This document shows positions 1 to 7,497 of a stretch of DNA of 18,657 nucleotides, one piece after another (position 1 is the first letter of the stretch; each line of letters begins with the position of its first letter). The notes under the pieces were generated by a model. That model ran no database searches. It saw only the letters and a program-made list of their open reading frames with translations, and was not told the DNA's origin. The position numbers and the translations under genes are program-made. The DNA lies in assembly GCA_024692805.1 (NCBI GenBank), contig JAILMD010000007.1, positions 1-18,657 of the forward strand. The letters run 5' to 3'. This stretch comes from a bacterium (GTDB lineage: Bacteria; Bacillota; Clostridia; Christensenellales; UBA1242).

Positions 1-8
1 TAAATGTA

Positions 9-37
9 TTTTCTTTTTTAAAATTTTGTGTTAAAAT
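9..37 (+). promoter_or_regulatory. Candidate sigma-A promoter of typA (extended -10)
   Basis: The -10 hexamer TAAAAT lies at 32-37 and is preceded by TGT at 29-31, giving an extended TGn -10. The -35 at 9-14 (TTTTCT) is poor, with a 17-nt spacer. The predicted start is near 44, which leaves a leader of about 25 nt containing a GGAG Shine-Dalgarno site at 58-61. Confidence 0.5.
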
Positions 38-68
38 GTAACGATTATCTATTTTATGGAGAAAAACA

Positions 69-1895
69 ATGGAAACAAATAGTATTAGAAATATAGCAAT
101 TATCGCTCACGTTGACCATGGTAAAACAAGCCTTGTTAATGAACTTTTAAAACAAGGCGGTGTTTTTAGATCAAATCAAGAAGTTGCCGACAGGGTTATG
201 GATTCAAATGCCCTTGAACGTGAACGTGGAATAACCATTCTTTCAAAGAATGCTTCTTTTATGTATAACGGAATTAAAATCAACGTTGTTGACACTCCAG
301 GCCATGCTGACTTTGGCGGAGAAGTTGAAAGAATTCTTAAAATGGTTGATGGCGTTTTACTAGTTGTTGACGCTTATGAAGGAACAATGCCTCAAACTCG
401 TTTTGTTTTAAGCAAGGCTCTTGAACTTAACCATAAAGTTATTGTTGTTATAAACAAAATCGATAGAAAAGACGCGCGAATTAGCGAAGTTGTTGATGAA
501 GTTTTAGAGTTATTTATGGAACTTAACGCAACCGAAGAACAACTTGATAGCCCTTTTGTTTACGCTTCAGCAAGAATGGGGGTTGCTAGCCTTGACCCTA
601 ACTCTATGGGAACAGATATGAAGCCATTAATGGAAACAATTGTTAATTATATTCCAGCAGCAGGTGGCGAAACATATAAACCATTCAAAATGCTAGTTTC
701 TTCTTGCGAACAAAATGACTATTTAGGTAAACTCGCAATCGGAAAAGTTAGCAGCGGTTCAGTTAAGGTTAATGACTCACTTTTTGTTAAAAACTATCAC
801 GATGACGCTAAAAAACAACAATTTAAAATTAGTAACATTTTTGCTTTTGAAGGGCTAAAAAGAGTTCCAATCGCCTGCGCAAATGTTGGAGATATCGTCT
901 GCATTTCAGGAAGTGAAACTGTTGGAATTGGCGACACTTTAAGCGCCGAAGCCAACGCTGACCCTATCCCATTTGTTAAAATTAGCGAGCCAAGCGTTGA
1001 AATGGAATTTAGCGTTAATGACTCACCTTTTGCAGGAACCGAAGGCAAATATTGCACAAGTCGTCATTTAAGAGATAGGCTTATGAAAGAGGCCGTTAAA
1101 GATTTAAGCTTAAGGGTTTTAGAAACTGCTAATTCTGACACTTTTAAAGTTTTAGGTCGTGGTGAAATGCATATCTCAATTTTAATTGAAAATATGCGCC
1201 GTGATGGTTATGAATTTCAAGTTAGCATGCCTAAGGTTTTGTTTAAAGAAATTGATGGCCAGAAATGCGAACCCATTGATAGGCTTGTTATTGACGTCCC
1301 TGAAACATGTGTTGGAACGATCATTTCAGCAATGGGAGAAAGAAAAGGCGAACTCGTTAGCATGACTAACCATAGCCCACGAACAAAACTTGAATTTAAT
1401 ATTCCAAGTCGTGGCTTATTTGGCTATAAAAACGAGTTTTTAACTTCAACTAAAGGTGAAGGAGTTATGAGCAGTGTTTTCCTTCGTTATGAACCATATA
1501 AAGGAAATATTAATAATCGTAACTTTGGAACGCTTGTTGCTTATGAAAATGGCGAAGCCGTTATTTATGGCTTATTTAACAGCCAAGAACGTGGAAGGCT
1601 TTTAATAACCCCAGGAACAAAAGTTTATGGCGGAATGATTGTTGGAATTAACCCAAAACAAGAAGATATTGTTGTTAATGTTTGCAAAACTAAACACTTA
1701 ACAAATATCCGCAGTTCAAGTTCTGACGAGGCTTTAAGGCTTGAGCCTGTTAAGCCATTAACCCTTGAAGAAAGCCTTGAATTTATTGATGAAGATGAAC
1801 TATTAGAGGTTACCCCACTTTCATTAAGGTTACGTAAAAAAGTTCTTGACCACACAATCCGAGGTCGTATGGACTTTAGAAAAAAGAATTCATAA
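69..1895 (+). CDS. typA: Ribosome-associated translational GTPase TypA/BipA
   Basis: TypA is an EF-G-like GTPase that binds ribosomes and supports 50S assembly and growth under stress; this role is known for the family, not shown here. The 608-residue product has the usual family length. Visible GTPase motifs are the P-loop AHVDHGKT (13-20), the switch I motif ERERGITI, DTPGH (75-79) and NKID (129-132). EF-G-like domains follow, and the C-terminal part carries the TypA-typical stretch RSSSSDEALRLEP near the end. The ATG at 69 is preceded by GGAG at 58-61, 7 nt away. The gene stands alone, with its own promoter and an intrinsic terminator 3 nt after the stop. Nothing looks broken. The TypA-specific C-terminus argues against EF-G, TetM or LepA. 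Confidence 0.97.
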   Translation: METNSIRNIAIIAHVDHGKTSLVNELLKQGGVFRSNQEVADRVMDSNALERERGITILSKNASFMYNGIKINVVDTPGHADFGGEVERILKMVDGVLLVVDAYEGTMPQTRFVLSKALELNHKVIVVINKIDRKDARISEVVDEVLELFMELNATEEQLDSPFVYASARMGVASLDPNSMGTDMKPLMETIVNYIPAAGGETYKPFKMLVSSCEQNDYLGKLAIGKVSSGSVKVNDSLFVKNYHDDAKKQQFKISNIFAFEGLKRVPIACANVGDIVCISGSETVGIGDTLSAEANADPIPFVKISEPSVEMEFSVNDSPFAGTEGKYCTSRHLRDRLMKEAVKDLSLRVLETANSDTFKVLGRGEMHISILIENMRRDGYEFQVSMPKVLFKEIDGQKCEPIDRLVIDVPETCVGTIISAMGERKGELVSMTNHSPRTKLEFNIPSRGLFGYKNEFLTSTKGEGVMSSVFLRYEPYKGNINNRNFGTLVAYENGEAVIYGLFNSQERGRLLITPGTKVYGGMIVGINPKQEDIVVNVCKTKHLTNIRSSSSDEALRLEPVKPLTLEESLEFIDEDELLEVTPLSLRLRKKVLDHTIRGRMDFRKKNS

Positions 1896-1898
1896 ACT

Positions 1899-1922
1899 AA
1901 GAGCTCAAACGAGCTCTTTTTT
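1899..1922 (+). terminator. Intrinsic terminator of typA
   Basis: Arms AAGAGCTC (1899-1906) and GAGCTCTT (1911-1918) flank an AAAC loop and run into six Ts (1917-1922). It starts 3 nt after the typA stop codon. Its last two Ts double as the start of the candidate -35 of the next gene. Confidence 0.9.
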
Positions 1923-1950
1923 GTTTAAATAACTTTTATTTGGTTAAAAT
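1921..1950 (+). promoter_or_regulatory. Candidate leaderless promoter of the lipoprotein gene
   Basis: The -35-like TTGTTT (1921-1926) and the -10 TAAAAT (1945-1950) are 18 nt apart. Placing +1 seven bases after the hexamer puts it at 1957, the A of the lipoprotein ATG. There is no Shine-Dalgarno sequence between the -10 and the ATG. The -10 is good (5/6) and the -35 is weak (3/6). Confidence 0.5.
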
Positions 1951-1956
1951 GTTATT

Positions 1957-2583
1957 ATGAAAAATAAGTTACTAACATTTTTAACCGCTCTTTTGTTAAT
2001 CCCTTCTTTGTTTTTAGTTGGCTGCCGAAATGGTCAATCTTCTTCCCCGTTTATTTCTGTTGGTTTAGATTCAAGCGCAATAAACTCCCCTTCGCTTTCG
2101 GTTAGCGTTTCAAGTAGCCCATCAAAAATAAGTTTTAGCGAAAAACTTTCAAGCCTTAAAACAGTTTTTGGAACTGAAACTTATGACCTTTATAACGTCA
2201 CAATTAGCGGAATTGCTATTTTAGATAATATAATTATTTCAGCAATCCCAACAAACGAAAACGGCGGAACAGTTAACGCTTCTCAAACAGACCAAATCGC
2301 TTATTATACTGATTATTTTTCTCTTAAATTTAAAACAACTTCTAATATTAAAACAATATCAATTGGCGAGCCTGATAACAGCGCAAGCATTAACAAAAAC
2401 CGCCTGATTGATAATTATTATCTTTTAAATTTAAAGTGGTTAAAACTTTCTAAAAACAAAGAAACCGCAACCACTTTTGATTACGGCTATTCAAATTATA
2501 TGCTAATTGAAACAAAAGATGCTAACAATCAAACGCTAGAAAAATTTATGCTTCACCTAACTTTTGATATAACGTTTATTTAA
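1957..2583 (+). CDS. Small secreted lipoprotein of unknown function
   Basis: I do not recognise a family. The 208-residue product begins with a lipoprotein signal: basic MKNK, a hydrophobic stretch (about residues 5-21) and the lipobox LVGC with C23 as the expected lipidation site, so it should be anchored on the outer face of the membrane. After the Cys comes a Ser/Pro/Asn-rich linker (about 24-65), then a region of mixed beta-like character ending in LHLTFDITFI. No catalytic motif is visible. The ATG has no Shine-Dalgarno site and lies exactly where a transcript from the upstream -10 would start. The gene is monocistronic, between the typA terminator and a bidirectional terminator that begins at its stop. 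Codon use resembles its neighbours. Confidence 0.85.
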   Translation: MKNKLLTFLTALLLIPSLFLVGCRNGQSSSPFISVGLDSSAINSPSLSVSVSSSPSKISFSEKLSSLKTVFGTETYDLYNVTISGIAILDNIIISAIPTNENGGTVNASQTDQIAYYTDYFSLKFKTTSNIKTISIGEPDNSASINKNRLIDNYYLLNLKWLKLSKNKETATTFDYGYSNYMLIETKDANNQTLEKFMLHLTFDITFI

Positions 2584-2612
2584 AAAAACAAGTGGCTTAC
2601 CACTTGTTTTTT
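2583..2612. terminator. Bidirectional terminator between lipoprotein and DUF2804 genes
   Basis: A 13-bp perfect stem (2583-2595 with 2600-2612) and a 4-nt CTTA loop carry A and T runs on either side, so it reads as a terminator on both strands. The stop codon of the minus-strand DUF2804 gene (TTA at 2597-2599) lies in the loop, and that gene's last codons form one arm. Confidence 0.88.
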
Positions 2613-3652
2613 ACTTTTTCAATAAATCCATAAGCATTTGTTATCGGAATAACTTCACCATTTTGAAGCGTTACGCTTCCATTAAACAATCCAAAAACTT
2701 GGTGCTGACAACTTCCTAAAATTATTAAATCAGTGTTAGCATACCTATCAATAAGCGGCGTAAATATGGCGTTAAACCTTCCGTCGCTTGAAGTAACTTC
2801 CATCGCACTGTTATAATCATCTTTGCCATTTTTAGTGTTAAAATTAACGTTAATATTTTCAAGTTTTGTTGCAATTCCGTCATAGAAAGCCATATTTTCA
2901 GTTGCAAATCTTGGGTCTCCAAAGCCATAACCAAGGTTAACCCCAAGCATATGCCCCTCAACTTCCATCATTAACGCGCCCCAAATCCAAGTGTTTTTAT
3001 AAGTCCAAACGCCACGTCCCCAATCAAGAAGTCCGTATGCTTCGTCACCAAGATCTAAAACAACTTCTTCGCCAAGCATAACCTTTCCACTTGCTTTAAA
3101 ACCAATAATTTTTCGGTTATAATAAAAGTGTTTAGGCTTCTCAAAAGGCGTTGCAATATTCATTGATTCTTTTGGCTCATCAGTTAAAGTTATTGAAACT
3201 GATAAATCTTTTTTATCTTTAAAATTTTTCCAGAAATATTTGATTTCCCTATTTTTAGTTTTTGGGTCTATTTTAAAACTTGCTTGAATTTTTTTATCTT
3301 CATAATTAACGTCGCCCTTTATTGAGCTTTCAGGCAAGTTCATTTTGCCATAAGTAAACCATTTAATTTTTGACTTGGTTTTTTGGGTTGCGTTTTCAAA
3401 ATTAATTATTGAAGCGCTAAGCATTCCCATATAACCATTATCATCAACTGTTAGCGCAACAGCGCCTTTGTTGTTATAAATAAGATAATAATCCCACTCT
3501 TTAATGCGAGATTTTTTAGCATTTATATAGCGCCTTTGATATTTTAAGTAAGGTTGTTTAGCATATCCGGCTCTGATAAGATCGCCAGATTCATTTAACA
3601 AATCATCTTTTGAAATAATCTCACATTGCCAAAATTTTGCTTGTTTTGCCAT
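2597..3652 (-). CDS. DUF2804 family protein, function unknown
   Basis: The 351-residue product has hallmarks I associate with the DUF2804 family: an early SGDLIRAGYAKQP-like stretch, a LLDWGRGVWTYKNTWIW core (about residues 207-223), then a Gly-rich GVNLGYGFGDPR segment. The family has no established biochemical role; a lipocalin-like beta-barrel fold has been suggested for related groups, which I treat as inference. There is no signal peptide or clear membrane span, so a cytoplasmic location is likely. The ATG at 3652 follows a full AGGAGG Shine-Dalgarno (3662-3657) that overlaps the recR stop codon TAG. It is therefore the third gene of ybaB-recR-DUF2804 and probably translationally coupled to recR. 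The 3' end is embedded in a bidirectional terminator. The recR linkage may only be transcriptional convenience. Confidence 0.85.
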   Translation of the reverse strand: MAKQAKFWQCEIISKDDLLNESGDLIRAGYAKQPYLKYQRRYINAKKSRIKEWDYYLIYNNKGAVALTVDDNGYMGMLSASIINFENATQKTKSKIKWFTYGKMNLPESSIKGDVNYEDKKIQASFKIDPKTKNREIKYFWKNFKDKKDLSVSITLTDEPKESMNIATPFEKPKHFYYNRKIIGFKASGKVMLGEEVVLDLGDEAYGLLDWGRGVWTYKNTWIWGALMMEVEGHMLGVNLGYGFGDPRFATENMAFYDGIATKLENINVNFNTKNGKDDYNSAMEVTSSDGRFNAIFTPLIDRYANTDLIILGSCQHQVFGLFNGSVTLQNGEVIPITNAYGFIEKVKNKW

Positions 3653-3660
3653 AAGCCCTC

Positions 3661-4257
3661 CTAAATATCTTTTCTATCTTCAATCGCTCTTGATAGCGTT
3701 ACTTCATCAGCATATTCAAGTTCACTGCCCATGCTAATTCCTTGGGCAATTCTTGAAACCTTAACGCCAAGTGGTTTTAATAGTTTTGCAATATAAAGTG
3801 CAGTTGCATCACCGGTTACATCTGGGTTAGTTGCCATAATAACTTCTTTGGTGTTATTCTTATTAACTCTATCAAGAAGTTCCCTAATTCTAATGTCATT
3901 AGGACCAATGCCAAGCATGGGGTTAATAGTTCCGTGTAAAACGTGATAAACGCCATTAAAACTGCGAGATTTCTCAATTGCTAAAACGTCTTTTGGTTCT
4001 TTAACAACACAAATAATTTCGCTATTTCTAGTTCTACAAATTGGGCAAGGTGAAGATTCAGTAAAGTTTCCACATTCTTCACACATTATAACCTTATCTT
4101 TAACATTTAGTATTGCGTCGGCAAAAGTTTTAGCACCTTCTTTAGAGAGTGAAACAATATAGTAAGCATATCTGCTTGCTGTTTTTTTACCAACTCCTGG
4201 AAGTTTTGAAAATTCATTTGCTAAAATATTAACGCTTTCAATCTCACTGCTTGCCAA
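3661..4257 (-). CDS. recR: Recombination mediator RecR
   Basis: RecR works with RecF/RecO to load RecA onto SSB-coated single-stranded DNA at gaps. The 198-residue length is normal. Visible in order: helix-hairpin-helix LPGVGKKT (19-26); a zinc finger C59-x2-C62-x8-C71-x2-C74; the Toprim region from about residue 80, including GTINPMLGIGP and TNPDVTGDATALY; and the C-terminal family signature ELEYADEVTLSRAIEDR. The start is TTG at 4257: the frame is closed three codons upstream, no in-frame ATG is nearby, and the resulting N-terminus has the usual length. It begins 1 nt after the ybaB stop, with a GGGGGG run about 10 nt upstream, so coupling to ybaB is likely. The DUF2804 Shine-Dalgarno overlaps its TAG stop. 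Confidence 0.95.
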   Translation of the reverse strand: MASSEIESVNILANEFSKLPGVGKKTASRYAYYIVSLSKEGAKTFADAILNVKDKVIMCEECGNFTESSPCPICRTRNSEIICVVKEPKDVLAIEKSRSFNGVYHVLHGTINPMLGIGPNDIRIRELLDRVNKNNTKEVIMATNPDVTGDATALYIAKLLKPLGVKVSRIAQGISMGSELEYADEVTLSRAIEDRKDI

Positions 4258-4258
4258 A

Positions 4259-4591
4259 TTACATTAACCCCCCAAGGTTACCAAATCTTCCCATTTTTTC
4301 ATTTCTAAGTTCGTCTGCTTTTCTAAAAGCATCACCAAACGCAGCAACAACTAAATCTTCAAGCATTGCAACATCATCAGGGTCAACAACGTTAGGGTTT
4401 ATTTTAACTGAAACAACATCTTTATTCCCCATAATTGTAACTTTAACCATATCCCCACCAGCTGAGCCAACTAACTCAGTTTGATTAATTTCTTCTTCGG
4501 CCTCCATTGCCTCTTGTTGCATCTTTTGCGCTTGTCTCATTAAGTTTTGCATTTGCATTGGGTTGCCACCAAATCCACCAAATTTAGCCAT
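4259..4591 (-). CDS. YbaB/EbfC family nucleoid-associated protein
   Basis: This is a 110-residue small DNA-binding protein of the YbaB/EbfC family, which forms dimers and is nearly always encoded between dnaX and recR. Visible features are a Gly/Met/Gln-rich N-terminus (GGFGGNPMQMQNLMRQAQKM), the conserved helix, the beta segment with GSAGGDMVKVTIMGN, and the C-terminal LEDLVVAAFGDAFRKADE helix. The ATG at 4591 has a strong AAAGGAG site 8 nt upstream. It is the first gene of its own transcription unit, with a near-consensus promoter at 4618-4646 separating it from dnaX, although the gene order is the classic dnaX-ybaB-recR. A small role in recombination or repair is suggested by context only. 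Confidence 0.93.
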   Translation of the reverse strand: MAKFGGFGGNPMQMQNLMRQAQKMQQEAMEAEEEINQTELVGSAGGDMVKVTIMGNKDVVSVKINPNVVDPDDVAMLEDLVVAAFGDAFRKADELRNEKMGRFGNLGGLM

Positions 4592-4617
4592 AAATATTCT
4601 CCTTTTTAACTATTTTA

Positions 4618-4646
4618 ATTATAACAAAATAATAAAAGGTTGTCCA
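4618..4646 (-). promoter_or_regulatory. Strong sigma-A promoter of ybaB-recR-DUF2804
   Basis: On the minus strand the -35 is TGGACA (4646-4641, 5/6), the spacer is 17 nt, and the -10 is a perfect TATAAT (4623-4618) preceded by TGT, an extended -10. Predicted +1 is near 4611, giving a leader of about 20 nt with an AAAGGAG site. The -35 is part of the terminator hairpin of the dnaX operon. Confidence 0.85.
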
Positions 4647-4664
4647 TTAATTATGAACAACCTT
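4624..4664 (-). terminator. Intrinsic terminator of the mrnC-rlmB-sigH-dnaX operon
   Basis: The hairpin spans 4636-4664: outer arms AAGGTTGT/ACAACCTT extend through a G-U pair to 12 bp around a 5-nt AATTA loop. On the minus strand it is followed by TTTTATTATTTTG, a T-rich but interrupted tract. It starts 18 nt after the dnaX stop and contains the -35 of the next promoter. Confidence 0.75.
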
Positions 4665-4682
4665 ACCACTTTTATAAACATA

Positions 4683-6152
4683 TTATCTAACTAAAACAAG
4701 CTTAAACGTTAAACCCTTTTCAGTAAAGAATTTATCAAGATAGGTTTTATTCCTTCCTTCTTTAATCATTTCAATTGTAACTTCATCATCAAAAACAATT
4801 TCTGCAACCTTATCGTTAATCTCAATTGACTTAACTTGATCAAGCGCTGCAACAAGGCTAAAGGCACAATTCTTGCTTAAATAATCAATTAATTCTCCTA
4901 ATATGCCACTTTTTGATTGATTTTTTGGTATTTCTGTAACTTTTTCAGCCGTTTTTACAACTTCTTTTACTTCGTTTTGCGGTTTTTGTATGTTTTCTGT
5001 TGTCACTTGCGTTAATTTTAAAACATTTTGCGCATTTTTCTCTAATTTTGCCACCCTATCATTCAAACTTTGACCAGAAAGCGTTTTGATTATTGCAGTT
5101 TCTAAAACAATTCTAGGGCTTATGCTATATCTTAGTTCAGCTTCAACTTCACTTAAATTATATATAGCTGAAAGAATTTTATCATACCTTTCACTTGTTG
5201 CCTGCTCTTTCATTTTCTTAAAAAAATCATTGCTAACAACAACATAGTTTTGTGCTTTTTCAGGAACTGTTAAGCAGAATAGTAAATCTCTAAAATATGA
5301 AACAAGGTCTTTACTTAAAACAAGTGGACTTTTCCCGCTTGAAAGCGCATCATCAAGGCTAGTTAAAGTTTTGCCCATATCTCCGCTTAAAATGTTTTCA
5401 GCAATATCAAATAAAACTTCCCTGCTTGCAACGCCTAAAACTTTAACAACTTCATCACTTTTAAGATTATCACCGCAAAAAGCAATACACCTATCTGCCG
5501 CGCTTAACATATCTCTAACAGAGCCTTCGCCAGCTCTAGCAATAAGGTTAAGTGAAAGTTCATCATAGGTTATTTTATTTTCATCACAAATTTTCTTTAA
5601 TAAGGTTTTAAGTTCGTCAAGACTAACAAGATCAAAATCAAAACGCATACATCTTGAAAGAATTGTTTGAGGAAGTTTATGAACCTCGGTTGTTGCCAAA
5701 ATGAAAACAACAAACTTTGGTGGCTCTTCAAGCGTTTTTAAAAGTGCGTTAAACGCGTTAACGCTAAGCATATGAACTTCGTCAATAATATAAACTTTAT
5801 ATTGCCCATTTATTGGCGGATATTTAACCTGCTCTTTAAGGTCTCTGATTTGATCAACGCCGTTATTGCTAGCAGCATCAATTTCAACAATATCAACATT
5901 TTCTCCGCTAAGTGCTTTGCAAACTTCACAACTTCCGCAAGCCGAACCGTTTTTAGGATTAGCGCAGTTTATTGCTCTTGCAAAAATTTTAGCAGTGCTA
6001 GTTTTACCCGTTCCCCTGCTTCCACAAAACAAATAAGCATGGCCAATTTTGCCAGATTTTATCTGGTTTTTAAGCGTTTGAACAATCTTATCTTGACCAA
6101 TAACTTCATCAAAAACTTGTGGTCTATATTTTCTGTATAATGCTAAATACAT
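4683..6152 (-). CDS. dnaX: DNA polymerase III clamp-loader subunit DnaX (tau/gamma)
   Basis: DnaX is the ATPase motor subunit of the clamp loader that places the beta clamp on primed DNA. The 489-residue product shows Walker A GSRGTGKT (44-51), the zinc module C63-C72-C75-C78, Walker B IIDEVH (122-127), sensor 1 ATTEVHKLPQ (153-162) and the SRC arginine-finger motif (R167). A clamp-loader collar follows, then a Lys/Glu/Thr-rich linker (about 375-420) and a short C-terminal domain, so it is somewhat shorter than many tau proteins. The ATG at 6152 has an AGGAG site that overlaps the sigH stop TAG; the gap is 9 nt. It is the last gene of the operon and is followed by a terminator. I saw no obvious A-rich slippery site for a gamma form. 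Confidence 0.95.
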   Translation of the reverse strand: MYLALYRKYRPQVFDEVIGQDKIVQTLKNQIKSGKIGHAYLFCGSRGTGKTSTAKIFARAINCANPKNGSACGSCEVCKALSGENVDIVEIDAASNNGVDQIRDLKEQVKYPPINGQYKVYIIDEVHMLSVNAFNALLKTLEEPPKFVVFILATTEVHKLPQTILSRCMRFDFDLVSLDELKTLLKKICDENKITYDELSLNLIARAGEGSVRDMLSAADRCIAFCGDNLKSDEVVKVLGVASREVLFDIAENILSGDMGKTLTSLDDALSSGKSPLVLSKDLVSYFRDLLFCLTVPEKAQNYVVVSNDFFKKMKEQATSERYDKILSAIYNLSEVEAELRYSISPRIVLETAIIKTLSGQSLNDRVAKLEKNAQNVLKLTQVTTENIQKPQNEVKEVVKTAEKVTEIPKNQSKSGILGELIDYLSKNCAFSLVAALDQVKSIEINDKVAEIVFDDEVTIEMIKEGRNKTYLDKFFTEKGLTFKLVLVR

Positions 6153-6161
6153 CGCTTTCTC

Positions 6162-6734
6162 CTAAACCTTAATTTCTTTTGCTTTTTTCTTAATTCGTTG
6201 AATTGTGTTATCGATTTGCTTAACGTCTTTATCAAGTTTTGCTGCAATTTTTGACTGTGTTAAACCATCTAAATAAAGTTTTAACACCTCTTTTTCAAAG
6301 CCACTTAAATTCTTATTTAATTCGTTAAGCATTAAATCACTATCTTCACGATTTAAAACAATTTGCTCTGGGTTTTTAGCAAGTTCATTAGCAAGCTCTG
6401 CCCCATTATCAAAGTCCATTTCAAACTCATCATTGTTTTTATTCTTTTGAGTAAATGAAACATAATTATTAAGCGCCATATTCTTTTGATTGTTTGCCTT
6501 TTTAATTGCATCATAAATTTGCCTTTTGATGCAGAGCAACGCAAAGTTTTTAAATTCCTTGCTATTAAAACTTCCTCTTGATTTATCAAAACTTCTATAG
6601 GCTTCAAGCAGGCCAATCATTCCTTCCTGAAAAAGATCGTCTTGGTTTCCGCCCATCAAAAAATACTTCCTGCATATAGCACGAACTGTTTCTGAATAGG
6701 TTTCCAACAAGTTTTCTAATTCTTTTTCGTCCAT
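6162..6734 (-). CDS. sigH: RNA polymerase sigma factor, SigH (Spo0H) type
   Basis: This is a 190-residue sigma-70 family factor. Region 2 is clear (about 20-85): DLFQEGMIGLLEAYRSFD followed by NFALLCIKRQIYDAIKKA. The stretch ALNNYVSF resembles the SigH signature LNSYVSL. A charged linker replaces region 3, and region 4 (about 140-188) is LSGFEKEVLKLYLDGLTQ plus a helix-turn-helix. In B. subtilis SigH directs post-exponential and early sporulation genes; whether that holds here is inference. It is about 28 residues shorter than B. subtilis SigH (218). Gene context supports the call: mrnC-rlmB precede sigH in B. subtilis too, though the intervening yacP is absent here. The start at 6734 has only a weak AAGGA site, suggesting modest translation. 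An ECF sigma factor is unlikely. Confidence 0.87.
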   Translation of the reverse strand: MDEKELENLLETYSETVRAICRKYFLMGGNQDDLFQEGMIGLLEAYRSFDKSRGSFNSKEFKNFALLCIKRQIYDAIKKANNQKNMALNNYVSFTQKNKNNDEFEMDFDNGAELANELAKNPEQIVLNREDSDLMLNELNKNLSGFEKEVLKLYLDGLTQSKIAAKLDKDVKQIDNTIQRIKKKAKEIKV

Positions 6735-6765
6735 TTCATCCTTATTTTACTTTATTTTGCAGTTT

Positions 6766-7488
6766 TTAGCCTTTTTTATTTTGTTTTACAACCTCATAAG
6801 CTAAAATTCCTGCACTAACACTAGCGTTAAGAGAGTTGATTTTCCCAAACATTGGAATACTAATTATTTCATCACTCTCTTTTTTTACAAGATCACTAAC
6901 ACCACTACCTTCATTACCTATAACAATGGCAACATTGCCTTTTAGGTTAACTTCGCTCATATCTTTTCCGTTCATATCAGCAGCATAAACCCAAACGCCA
7001 TTTTCTTTTAGATATTTAATCGCAGAAGCAAGATTCGTTACTTTACAAACAGGAACAAATGCCGTTGCCCCAGCGCTTGTTCTAATAACGGTTTCATTAA
7101 CAACCGCTGATCTGTTTTTAGGAATAATAACGGCTGTAACACCGGCGCAATCAGCAACTCTCAAAACACTTCCGAGATTATGAGGATCCATAACATTATC
7201 TAAAATGATAAAAAACAAATTCCCATTTTTATTTTTAGAAACAACATCTTCAAGGTCAGCATAAACAAACTCTGTTGCTAAAGCAATAACGCCTTGATGA
7301 TGACCAGTTTGACTATTTTTATCTAAGTTTGTTTTAGGAACAAACTCAACTTTAATACCTTTTTCTCGCGCTTGATTTATAATTTCACGCAACTTAGCAT
7401 CAGTTGTTTTATCTAAAACAGATATCTTTTCAATTGTTAAATTTGAATTTAACAATTCATTTACTGCATTTTTTCCTTCAATTTGCAT
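6766..7488 (-). CDS. rlmB: 23S rRNA (guanosine-2'-O-) methyltransferase RlmB, TrmH/SpoU family
   Basis: SpoU-class enzymes transfer methyl from SAM to a ribose 2'-OH; RlmB family members act on a G in the peptidyl-transferase region of 23S rRNA. The 240-residue product has the N-terminal substrate-binding domain with GHHQG (62-66), motif I LDNVMDPHNLGSVLR (96-110, including N104 and R110), motif II IGNEGSGV (190-197) and motif III NSLNASVSAG (218-227), which together form the trefoil-knot SAM site. The ATG at 7488 follows an AGGAG that overlaps the mrnC stop TAG; the gap is 9 nt. It is the second gene of the operon. A tRNA Gm18 methylase of the same superfamily is a less likely alternative, given the N-terminal domain and the mrnC neighbour. 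Confidence 0.93.
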   Translation of the reverse strand: MQIEGKNAVNELLNSNLTIEKISVLDKTTDAKLREIINQAREKGIKVEFVPKTNLDKNSQTGHHQGVIALATEFVYADLEDVVSKNKNGNLFFIILDNVMDPHNLGSVLRVADCAGVTAVIIPKNRSAVVNETVIRTSAGATAFVPVCKVTNLASAIKYLKENGVWVYAADMNGKDMSEVNLKGNVAIVIGNEGSGVSDLVKKESDEIISIPMFGKINSLNASVSAGILAYEVVKQNKKG

Positions 7489-7497
7489 AATTTTCTC

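Noticed and set aside
4920..5060. Programmed frameshift in dnaX to make a gamma form
   Set aside because: I saw no A-AAA-AAG-type slippery heptamer with a following hairpin in the linker-coding region.
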